NCBI GenBank assembly: GCA_902778645.1
Contig: CACYYO010000013.1
Location: 1 to 34,460, forward strand
Reading direction: 5' to 3'
DNA from: an uncultured Rhodospirillales bacterium
Lineage (GTDB): Bacteria > Pseudomonadota > Alphaproteobacteria > RF32 > CAG-239
DNA: 34,460 bases
A program made the position numbers and the translations under genes. The notes below the pieces were generated by a model. That model made no database searches, had not been told where the DNA came from, and worked only from the letters and a program-made list of their open reading frames with translations. Below are positions 7,707 through 15,600 of the stretch, one piece after another. How positions within the stretch are numbered: position 1 is the first letter of the stretch; every line of letters starts with the position of its first letter.

Positions 7707-9170
7707 TTACTTGTTATCCTTTAGAGAATAGCTTTGGGCGGAATAATCCGTCACTTTTTTCAGAGCCATTTTGACTTCATTTAATCCTGCGTTACCGGCA
7801 ATACAACCACCTTCACAACTCATAACTTCGATTAAGTTACCTAATGGGCATTTTCCGGTTTTAGCATACATTTTCAGGTCACGCACGGTTGCTTTGGTTA
7901 AGCCGTTAATGGTGGTCGGTCTCAGATCATCGGGATTACCTTTCCAAGCTGCCTGAACAGCCCGAGCCACACCGCCTGATAAGGGGAAGTCTCGTGCTTC
8001 TTTAGAACTCTTATACGCATATTCTTTGCTCTCAAGCGTATCAACCTCAATACCGAAAGCAATAAAAATAGCCCCTAATTCCTCAAAATTGAGGACATTA
8101 TTAACATTGGGATTATCCAGTGCTTCCTTACGTTTGGCAAAACAAGGGCTAATGAAAACCGTCTCAGCATTCGGGTGTTCTTTTTTGACGATTTCTGCCG
8201 TATAGTAAAGAGGCGTATGTGCATCAGAAACATAAGGTTTAATTTCGGGCAAATGTTTTTTTACCAACTCATTATAGGCCGCGCAACAAGAAGTTGTCAT
8301 AAACGAAGCCCCTTGTTCCAACCTCTCGGCAAAATCATGTGCCTCTACTTGAATGGTGGTATCGGCTCCTTGCGCGACTTCATAAACCTCGGAAAAACCG
8401 ATTTTTTTGAAGGCCTCAATAAACTGTTCTGCCGAACATGGCAGGTGTCCGACCAAAGCCGGTGCAAACATGGCAATAACCTCTTTGCCTTGTTTGATTT
8501 TGGATAAGACATCAATGACTTGGCTCTTAGCATGTGTCGCCCCGAACGGACAGGCAGAAACACATTTGCCGCAGGAAATACATTTGTCCTTATCAATATG
8601 AGCCAGCCCGTCTTCCCCTTTTGCAATAGCGCCGACAGGGCAAGCCTCTTCGCAAGGAACAATCGTTTTAACGATGGCATGATAAGGGCAAGCCGCCATA
8701 CACAGTCCGCATTTTTTGCATTTGTCATTATCAATGACCGAACGGCGGCCGTTATTGCTTATGGCGCCAAAATGGCAAGCTTTCAAACATGGTTTAGCGA
8801 CACAGTTTTGGCACAATTCGGTCACAAAGACTTTTGCTGACGGACAGCCTTTGCAGGCATTTTGCAATACTGTCAGAGGTTCAGATTCAGGTTTTTCACG
8901 TGTTAATGCACGTTGTGCAAAATCAGAAAGCAATGTTCTTTCGTCATCCTCTTCCATTGAAAAACCAAGACCGGCAATCGCTCTGGAACGCAAAACAGCA
9001 CGCTCTTTATAGACGCAACAACGAAACGGAACTTCACTGCCTTTAGGACGCATGTCATAGGGAATAAGTCGAACATTCTCGGCAAAATTGTCTGACATAA
9101 AGGCTTTAATCAGACGCACTAAAACTTCTCTTTTTAATTTTTTGGTTTCTATTTCTGATATTTCACTCAT
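7707..9170 (-). CDS. [FeFe] hydrogenase catalytic subunit, HfsD-like / group B-like
   Basis: The 487-residue protein has an N-terminal region without known function (1-105), then a cysteine-rich segment (106-210) with several 4Fe-4S motifs: C120/123/128/132, C151/154/157/161, C173/177 and C197/200/203/207. The H-cluster domain has all three signatures: TTSCCAAY (292-299), SPCFAKRKE (341-349) and EVMSCEGGCIAG (448-459). Ligand cysteines 296, 343, 452 and 456 are present, as is the proton-transfer cysteine 295. The L1 motif ends AAY rather than the PxW of prototypical enzymes, which resembles the less studied group B enzymes; this assignment is from memory. It should catalyse H2 evolution or uptake through ferredoxin-like partners. 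It overlaps the preceding [2Fe-2S] gene by 4 bases. No hydEFG maturation genes lie in the window and they must be elsewhere for it to function. Confidence 0.88.
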   Translation of the reverse strand: MSEISEIETKKLKREVLVRLIKAFMSDNFAENVRLIPYDMRPKGSEVPFRCCVYKERAVLRSRAIAGLGFSMEEDDERTLLSDFAQRALTREKPESEPLTVLQNACKGCPSAKVFVTELCQNCVAKPCLKACHFGAISNNGRRSVIDNDKCKKCGLCMAACPYHAIVKTIVPCEEACPVGAIAKGEDGLAHIDKDKCISCGKCVSACPFGATHAKSQVIDVLSKIKQGKEVIAMFAPALVGHLPCSAEQFIEAFKKIGFSEVYEVAQGADTTIQVEAHDFAERLEQGASFMTTSCCAAYNELVKKHLPEIKPYVSDAHTPLYYTAEIVKKEHPNAETVFISPCFAKRKEALDNPNVNNVLNFEELGAIFIAFGIEVDTLESKEYAYKSSKEARDFPLSGGVARAVQAAWKGNPDDLRPTTINGLTKATVRDLKMYAKTGKCPLGNLIEVMSCEGGCIAGNAGLNEVKMALKKVTDYSAQSYSLKDNK

Positions 9171-9424
9171 TTTTGTAATTTACTTTCAATTAGACTGGTC
9201 ACTTTTTCGATACTTGCATCGGATACAAGTTCATCATCAACATAAACATATGGCGCCTTAGAAAAGGAGTCATTTTCATGACAAACCTCCAAGCACCTGA
9301 CAGGAATAATTTCAATTTTGTCAGCATATTTTTCGGTAAGGGTATCCATTATGGCTTTGATGACACTCCCTCCCATTACAAAACAGGTTGTTCCTTGGCA
9401 GATTTTAACCTTTATTTTTTCCAT
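9167..9424 (-). CDS. thioredoxin-like [2Fe-2S] ferredoxin (NuoE C-terminal type)
   Basis: The 85-residue protein has the fold pattern of thioredoxin-like ferredoxins and the C-terminal half of NuoE/HydC subunits. Four cysteines are placed as C9-x4-C14 and C44-x3-C48, within KICQGTTCF and VRCLEVCHE. It would carry electrons to or from the hydrogenase encoded next, whose start overlaps its stop by 4 bases. A strong GGAGGACAAC ribosome site precedes the ATG, and the gap from the phosphatase gene is 9 bp. It lacks a flavin or NADH-binding partner in this window, so whether it links to NADH or ferredoxin is not decided by the sequence. Confidence 0.85.
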   Translation of the reverse strand: MEKIKVKICQGTTCFVMGGSVIKAIMDTLTEKYADKIEIIPVRCLEVCHENDSFSKAPYVYVDDELVSDASIEKVTSLIESKLQK

Positions 9425-9433
9425 GTTGTCCTC

Positions 9434-10594
9434 CTACATATAGTGGATAATTGCTTGCTTAAAGTATTTTGTTTCTAAAATCTTTTTCATTTTTTTGATA
9501 ATTGTTCTCCTAACTTCTATCTCAATAGGTAAGGTCGGATCGTAGTGGGCTTGATTGAGCATCGCCCCAACCATAAACTCAATAATGTCCGAACTTAGCA
9601 TAAACCGAACAAGTTCTCCGGCAGCATCTTTATGGTCCAATTCCTCTTTTTCGAGGTATTCCGTAGCTCTGGTCAGGGTTAAGATCCCCTCTGTTACCAG
9701 ATCAATCCCCTCCATAGCGGCAAGAGGCGGTAAATCACCGGATTCAACCCCCGGTAAATTGACAATTTCACGTCGCAACTCCCGAGACACCAAATTAGCG
9801 GTTGTTCCGCCGCATATCGCTTTTTTACCGGCAAAGCAATCAAATGACATGCAATATTCACGATCTTTAAGTTTATCATACGGAGGACCGGTAAAAATCA
9901 TTGCTTTTCTCGGATTACGGAAATACAGGACCAAGCATGATATGTCGTCTCCGGCGTGTTCAAAAGGTTCTACGGAAAGCGCTTTTTGAATGACGCTGGC
10001 AGATAATTCCGTACTGGAGATATCTGATTTTTGCCACAGACAGTCCTTGAGGTGTTGAATAAAACCTTCTCTTTTTAAGCCTAAGGGATATTGTTGCGTC
10101 CCGATACCGGCCTGAGTGACACCATCCGAGCAAAAAATAATTCTATCTCCCTCTTCTGCCGTAAACCGGTATAGTTTAAGATGGCGATCAGGAAATTTAG
10201 GAGATGTATATTCTTCCGCCTCAAGGGAAATTTCTTCCCCTTTGCGCATCAGGACAAAAGAAGGATTACCCTCTTCGACAATCCAGACACGTCCATCGTT
10301 ACGGCAGTCAATTGCAGAAAATGTCGCATAGCTGATTTTGCGAATTTGGCAAACAGGTAAAGAATCCATAATCGTCTGTGCGGCTTTTTGAATCGGAACA
10401 TCTTCCTCTATAAAGCGCAACAACATTGTTGCTGTCATACAGGATAAAATATTCGCTTTAACACCGCTTCCCAACCCATCGGAAAGGACAGCAATTAAGC
10501 GCTCTTGATTATCCGTCCGCTTAGAGACGAAATAATCCCCGTATGCGTTTTGGCCGAACTTTTTTATTTGTGAGCAGTCAACGTCTATAAACAT
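9434..10594 (-). CDS. PP2C/SpoIIE-family phosphatase of the hydrogenase operon
   Basis: The first 230 residues form a SpoIIE-type serine/threonine phosphatase domain, with metal-site motifs GDYF (19-22), SDGLGSG (38-44), SDGVTQAG (156-163) and GDDIS (215-219). The remaining 155 residues form a separate region beginning near KAMIFTGPPYD, containing AICGGTTANLVSREL and ending in a helical, basic tail; I do not recognise this part. No membrane segment or sensor is fused, so input probably comes from the sensory hydrogenase encoded immediately upstream (stop and start are adjacent, TAAATG). Similar phosphatases sit in hfs-type hydrogenase clusters. Its phosphoprotein target is not encoded in the operon. 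The STAS protein 7.5 kb away is one conceivable substrate, which is inference only. Confidence 0.87.
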   Translation of the reverse strand: MFIDVDCSQIKKFGQNAYGDYFVSKRTDNQERLIAVLSDGLGSGVKANILSCMTATMLLRFIEEDVPIQKAAQTIMDSLPVCQIRKISYATFSAIDCRNDGRVWIVEEGNPSFVLMRKGEEISLEAEEYTSPKFPDRHLKLYRFTAEEGDRIIFCSDGVTQAGIGTQQYPLGLKREGFIQHLKDCLWQKSDISSTELSASVIQKALSVEPFEHAGDDISCLVLYFRNPRKAMIFTGPPYDKLKDREYCMSFDCFAGKKAICGGTTANLVSRELRREIVNLPGVESGDLPPLAAMEGIDLVTEGILTLTRATEYLEKEELDHKDAAGELVRFMLSSDIIEFMVGAMLNQAHYDPTLPIEIEVRRTIIKKMKKILETKYFKQAIIHYM

Positions 10595-12307
10595 TTAGTC
10601 CTCATCGGTATTATATTCGCTGGCAATGGTGTTTAAAATGGTTTCTGTCTGCACCATATGCTCTCCGAGCAGGCAAGCAATCTGCTGAACGGTTGAAATA
10701 TTTTTATCAATCACCTCTTTGGCCTTTTGAGCAACTATTTCGTGAGAGCGGCTGGCATTGGTGATATCGGTAATAATCACACCGATGCTGACGGTTGGTT
10801 CAATCGGGAAAACGTGTAAGTCATAAAATTTACCATGGTACTTATAATTTTCTTTATGTTCCTCTACAGCTGTTGTGAGAACAGAGGAGAAGAGCTTTTG
10901 TGCCTCAAAGAATCCTTGTATCGGTTGACCAACCAGTTTTTGCGGTTGAGACAGATAACTTTCCTGTTCATCAGATTGGACAAACAATTTAACAAAGGCC
11001 TCATTTGCCTCGAGAATATTGAGTTTGTTATCCAACATCACCATTGCGGAAGGAATGCTCTTGAGCATTGCACTGGCTTTTTTGGTGGCTATTTTACGCA
11101 TATAGGAGACACACATTGAAGGCTCGGCATCACCATCGAGCAGGGCTTTTGCCATATCTCGGCAAGTTTGGTAGCCGCAGCCGGCGCAATTCAGCTCATC
11201 TTCCGGTGTGTATTTACCAATACGGTGCAAGGCATCTTGGATTTCATCCATCGAATAGGTCTTTTGTGGCACAGGTTTGGGCGCATAATTTTGGTCGACG
11301 ACAACTTCCGGCTTGGTCGGAATCGTCTCTCTGTATTTAACATGGCACAAAATCCGTGACATATTGTTGGCGTCGGAGAGAGTTGTTGAGATGCAGGGTC
11401 CGTGGACACACCCGCCGGCGCAGGCCAGAGCCTCAATGAAAACCGGGTTTTTCAGCAATTCCGGAGAAAAGGATTCAACAGCTAAGTCAAAAGCTTCCAA
11501 AGAGCAAACCTGACAAAGATGAACCTCATTTTTGACACCTATTTTTTTAATGGTTTCGTTCATACCACCATCCATCGGATAGAGGTTACCCTCATAGGCG
11601 GAAGAAGGAACAAAATCCTCACCGTAACAGTCTCCGGAGGCGACGGCAGTATCTGTTTCCTTAAGCCATAGTTTCAGCTCCTCAAAAGTCAGCGAAAAAT
11701 CTATCAGGTCTTTATGCGTATCCGACTCATCTTTTTTGGCGATACACGGTCCGATAAAGACAACGGCCGCATCTTCACCAAAACTTTTCTTGAGCAATTT
11801 CGCATGCGTTAAAGCCGGTGAGGCAATCGGTACGATATATTGAGCCAATTCCGGTTTGTAGAGTCTGATGTATTTGACGATAACCGGACAAGCACTCGAA
11901 ATCATTAATCCTTTATCTTTTTGATTTAAAAGCCGCGCGGTTTCAATAGAGACCTCTTGTGCGCCTAGGGCTGTCTCGCTCACACCGGTAAAACCGAGCG
12001 TTTTGAGCGTGGCAATTATTTGCCTTCTGGTGCAAGAAAAAGACGCTCTCCAGCTCGGTGCTAAAGAAACATAGACCTGTTTTCCGGAACTGATAAGCTG
12101 TTTTACTGCATCTATGTCATTTCTGACACGTTTGGCATGGCTGGGGCAAGGGGCAACACAACGCCCGCATTCGATGCATTTTTCTGTGATAACACAGGCG
12201 TGGCCATCTTGAATACGAATAGATTTAACCGGACAACGACGCACGCATTTGTAACAGTCTTGGCATTCGTTGTGCAGTGTATAGACTATGGAAGTGCTTT
12301 CGCTCAT
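10595..12307 (-). CDS. PAS-containing sensory-type [FeFe] hydrogenase (HydS/HfsB-like)
   Basis: The 570-residue protein starts with two 4Fe-4S motifs (C15/18/21/25 and C44/47/50/54). The H-cluster domain follows, with altered signatures SSACPV (137-142), GPCIAKK (186-192) and ALACAGGC (293-300). Cysteines 140, 188, 296 and 300 can hold the cluster, but the proton-transfer cysteine before Cys140 is Ala139, as in sensory hydrogenases with low turnover. Next come a four-cysteine Fe-S domain (C374, C377, C382, C399), a PAS domain (about 408-520) and a C-terminal helix that looks like a signalling connector. No kinase or cyclase domain is attached. It overlaps the small [2Fe-2S] gene before it by 4 bases and abuts the PP2C phosphatase after it. 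The arrangement suggests that H2 or redox state is read here and passed to the phosphatase. Confidence 0.88.
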   Translation of the reverse strand: MSESTSIVYTLHNECQDCYKCVRRCPVKSIRIQDGHACVITEKCIECGRCVAPCPSHAKRVRNDIDAVKQLISSGKQVYVSLAPSWRASFSCTRRQIIATLKTLGFTGVSETALGAQEVSIETARLLNQKDKGLMISSACPVIVKYIRLYKPELAQYIVPIASPALTHAKLLKKSFGEDAAVVFIGPCIAKKDESDTHKDLIDFSLTFEELKLWLKETDTAVASGDCYGEDFVPSSAYEGNLYPMDGGMNETIKKIGVKNEVHLCQVCSLEAFDLAVESFSPELLKNPVFIEALACAGGCVHGPCISTTLSDANNMSRILCHVKYRETIPTKPEVVVDQNYAPKPVPQKTYSMDEIQDALHRIGKYTPEDELNCAGCGYQTCRDMAKALLDGDAEPSMCVSYMRKIATKKASAMLKSIPSAMVMLDNKLNILEANEAFVKLFVQSDEQESYLSQPQKLVGQPIQGFFEAQKLFSSVLTTAVEEHKENYKYHGKFYDLHVFPIEPTVSIGVIITDITNASRSHEIVAQKAKEVIDKNISTVQQIACLLGEHMVQTETILNTIASEYNTDED

Positions 12308-12534
12308 AAGCCCTCCAGAAGGTTGGTTAATTCCTCGTGGCTGGGGTGAGCATATCGCTTGTCATTGATAAAAATGCTCGGTCCGTCTTGGCAGGCATTT
12401 GAGCACCGGCACCCTAATAATTCAATTGTCACATCTTTTTTGTTTTTGCTGATATAGTCTTCTAAAAAAGCAAGAGTTTTGTCATTGCCGCGTACGTAGC
12501 ACGAACTCCCCAAGCATACTTTAATTGTCGTCAT
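12304..12534 (-). CDS. small thioredoxin-like [2Fe-2S] protein
   Basis: The first gene of the hydrogenase operon encodes 76 residues with the same fold pattern as the second small ferredoxin. Cysteines lie at 7 and 12 (KVCLGSSCY) and at 42, 44 and 48 (GCRCSNACQ); the likely cluster set is C7, C12, C44, C48. It probably passes electrons to the PAS-linked hydrogenase whose start codon overlaps its stop. The start is supported by AGAGGAAAG about 7 bases before the ATG. It has no signal peptide and should be cytoplasmic. The extra cysteine 42 is unusual for this group. Confidence 0.82.
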   Translation of the reverse strand: MTTIKVCLGSSCYVRGNDKTLAFLEDYISKNKKDVTIELLGCRCSNACQDGPSIFINDKRYAHPSHEELTNLLEGL

Positions 12535-12546
12535 TCTTTCCTCTTA

Positions 12547-12564
12547 TTGTGATTTTTTTCACAA
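12547..12564. promoter_or_regulatory. Rex-type operator TTGTGA-N6-TCACAA
   Basis: The 18-bp site has perfect arms TTGTGA and TCACAA around six Ts. It matches the established Rex consensus TTGTGAAnnnnTTCACAA at all but one arm position. It covers the 3' half of the predicted -10 box and the predicted transcription start, an ideal repression site. The same symmetry (TGTGA-N6-TCACA) is also a CRP site, but the position over the start and the presence of rex in the operon favour Rex. Confidence 0.8.
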
Positions 12565-12590
12565 ATAACTCAGGTGCGTGATGATGTCAA
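12562..12590 (-). promoter_or_regulatory. sigma-70 promoter of the hydrogenase-adhE-rex operon
   Basis: Reading the minus strand: a perfect TTGACA (12590-12585), a 17-bp spacer and TATTTG (12567-12562). Initiation is expected near 12555, about 20 bases before the first start codon. No other clear promoter was found inside the tightly packed operon. Confidence 0.7.
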
Positions 12591-12624
12591 GCGCAAAATA
12601 GCTTTTTTCAGCCTGTTTTTTACA

Positions 12625-12655
12625 CAAAAAACCCTATGCAAGCATAGGGTTTTTC
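12625..12655. terminator. bidirectional rho-independent terminator
   Basis: ACCCTATGC (12631-12639) pairs with GCATAGGGT (12642-12650). A-runs on one side and T-runs on the other let it work on both strands. It lies just after the stop of the minus-strand autotransporter gene and insulates it from the hydrogenase operon promoter. Confidence 0.85.
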
Positions 12656-12671
12656 GGGAGGATTATGAGTT

Positions 12672-15600
12672 TTAGAACTTATACTTGGCGGCAATCATTC
12701 CCGTATGGTTTTCGTAATCTTCGCGGAAACGACCGTCATAGCCGATTGACATTTCAACATTTTTGTTGAACTCGGCGGTTAAACCGGCACCAACTTCAAC
12801 TGCCAAACGGTCTAAGGTTTCAGCCGTTGTGGTGTATTTTGCGCCGTTAACCAATGTCACATCGGTGACAAAACCGTCATCGGTCAAATCATAAGTTAAG
12901 GCGGCACGCAATTCCGGTCTCAAGACGACCCCGTTATACATAACCCAAATTTGGCTGAATTTAGCACCCAAGACGCCGGTTACAATGTCTAAGTCATCAG
13001 CATCCATTTCTTGCTCTGCCGTATCGGTATAGTCATCCAGTGACAAGTGCGTATAGCGGATACCTGCCTCAGGTGTGATGGTTACAACCGGGGTATGGAT
13101 ATCGTATCCGGTCATGATTTGCAGACCGAACATTTCCATATCTGATTTACCTTTAACCGGAATACCATAGGCGTTTTTGCTCTCTTCAAAATCAGCCCAA
13201 GAATATGTTCCTATTGCATTTAAGAACCAGTTATTCGGCTTGATCTCACCATAAAGCAAGGCACTATGAGCTTCAACATTATCTTCACGATGGTAGCCTT
13301 CGATATCTGTTTTGGTGTATGCGTAACCGATACCGATTTTGCTTCCTCTGGTCGGGCGTGTTTCAATACCCATCACAACGCCCTTCGTCTCTGAATCAAA
13401 GCCGTGCGTTTTTTTGTTTTCGTCTAAGGTTGCTTTGTTGTAAATACCATGAACCCAAACACCATTATCCTCTTCATAGCATGGTTCTTCCATTACCGTA
13501 CGACGACCGATTTTAACGTTGCTCCCGCTTAAGCGCATGCCAACGGCATTGAATACTTCACCGGTGGTCTCATTGAGGATTTGTTGCATAGCCGGTGCTG
13601 TATCCGGACGCAAGATTCTAATCATGTCATCGTGTGCTTCACGGTCGTGCTGCCAGAAGTCTTCCAATTGCAAGACAATATCTTCCGTGGTCGGATTTTC
13701 GGTATCGTCTAAGGTAACGGTATCCCACGGATCATTGCCCCAAGGCTCTTTCTTTAGCGAAATTCTGACTGTATCCTTGTTTAAGTATTTGATATCGTAA
13801 GCGAGGTTATCAGCCAATTTGCTGGCAAAATCACCTGTTATGCTGCTTGCAGAATCCAAAATTTTGAAATCTTTATATTCGCCGGGCTCGACCAAGCCGT
13901 TTGCAATCGTGATACTAAGTGTCGTGCGGTCGCGGCTGATATCAATGCTGTCTGCCTTAATACGCCCCCAGACATCGGTTGAAGCAATGCGGAGTGCTAA
14001 TTTAGAGTTTGCGTAAAAGTGAACATCACCTGCCGTAACCGTGTTAGTGCCGATATCTAAAGTACCCCCATTTCTTACAAAAACGCTCCCGATTTTGCCA
14101 CTGACGTCCTTGTCATAGGTGAGTGTTCCACTGCTCACTGATAAGGCGGACAAATTACTGATTGTTCCGCTGACAGAGCTACTTAAGTCGTTATCGGTAT
14201 TGTATCTGAGATGTGTTCCGGTGACATCGCCCGTAATATTGGCTTCATCACTATTAAAGTTGACAATACTGTTGCTGTTTGTTCCCGTTATATTCCCGTC
14301 TATTTCAGCAGCCTCGGATAAATTAATCGTTGCTGCCGTCGCGGCATTATTTGTCATACTGACGTCACCTGTTAACTCTCCGGCAAGATCAATTCTACCG
14401 CCTGTCATTCCGACATCACCGGTAATTGTTCCTACGACATCAAGGAGGCCTTCCGTTATCCCAATATCACCGGTTATTGTTCCTTTATTGACAACTGCGC
14501 CACCTCCCATTGTGATATCACCGACTATTGAACCTTCGTTCGAAATGACGTTGTTACTATTTGCAAAATTTATGTTTCCATCATTATCAATGTCAAGGGA
14601 ATAATTTCCACTTGTATTCATATCACCGTTCCACGTACCGGTTGAAGAAATATCGACTGTTCCGCCGGACATTGCCAAGTCACTGTTCATTGTGCCGTCA
14701 ACATTAACATCGCCGGTGCCGGACAGAGTCAGCGTTCCTTGTGATCCGTCAGATTGTTTTCTAACACTCAGCTGTGCGTCTTCAGCAACATTCATCTGAC
14801 CGCCGGACATTCCAATTGTCCCGGCAGCTCTGATAATATTGTCCTCATTGGTAACGTTGACCGTACCATTATTTATGGCTACATTATTGTCCTTATTGTC
14901 AGCCATTACCATTGCCCCGCCTTTCATATTGACGGTGCCTCCGTTAATCTCAAAATCACCTTTTGCATTACCCAAGAACGATCTGATGACTACATCTTCA
15001 TATGTTGCTGATTGTAAGTTAACCGTGCCACCATTGATACTTAGCAGATCGCCCTCGCCAAGATATGTGCTTCCGTCATATCCGAGAACGACAGAGCTTC
15101 CGTTTAAGGTTACCTGACCGCCATTGATGTTCATTGTTTTCAGCCAAACCGGGACATTGCTGGTATTAATTACAACTTCGGCATCATCACTTATGCTAAA
15201 AATTCCACCTGTTGCTTGCTGTTGTTCTGCATCATACCAACCATATCCGATATTAAATTGTGATGTTCCATCTATTTGCAGTTTTCCGCCGCTGATGTTT
15301 ACATCTTTATCTACACTATAAACTTGTGAACTGAAATCTTTATGCCCGCCATTGACATTGACCTCACCGCCGGTCATATCCATATTATTTTTAACACCGA
15401 GGATTTTAATTTTATTGGTGGCAGTATGATTGTGCGCATCTATAGCGTCAACATCAATCGTGCTATTACTGTCTATGTCTATATTGAGAGTACCCCCCTC
15501 AACATTTAAATCATTAACAGTCATCAAGGTGTCGGTGGTGGTAAATGTTCCACCGGTCATATTAAAATCACCTGTGGCCGTTACGCGGCTAATCGTGTTT

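Noticed and set aside
8345..8734. 129-codon minus-strand frame inside the second hydrogenase
   Set aside because: It is an alternative frame of the same DNA as the ferredoxin-like cluster region, which is clearly coding in the main frame.
12547..12564. CRP/FNR site as the meaning of the TTGTGA-N6-TCACAA palindrome
   Set aside because: A CRP site is possible by sequence, but its position over the start site and the presence of rex in the same operon make a Rex operator the better reading.
14380..14530. CRISPR-like regularity in the autotransporter DNA
   Set aside because: The short repeats are degenerate, in frame and protein-coding; there are no spacers or cas genes.
14119..14604. 161-codon open frame on the plus strand inside the autotransporter
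   Set aside because: It is antisense to a convincing gene, and its low-complexity Pro/Val/Leu/Ser composition mirrors the repeat codons of the passenger.
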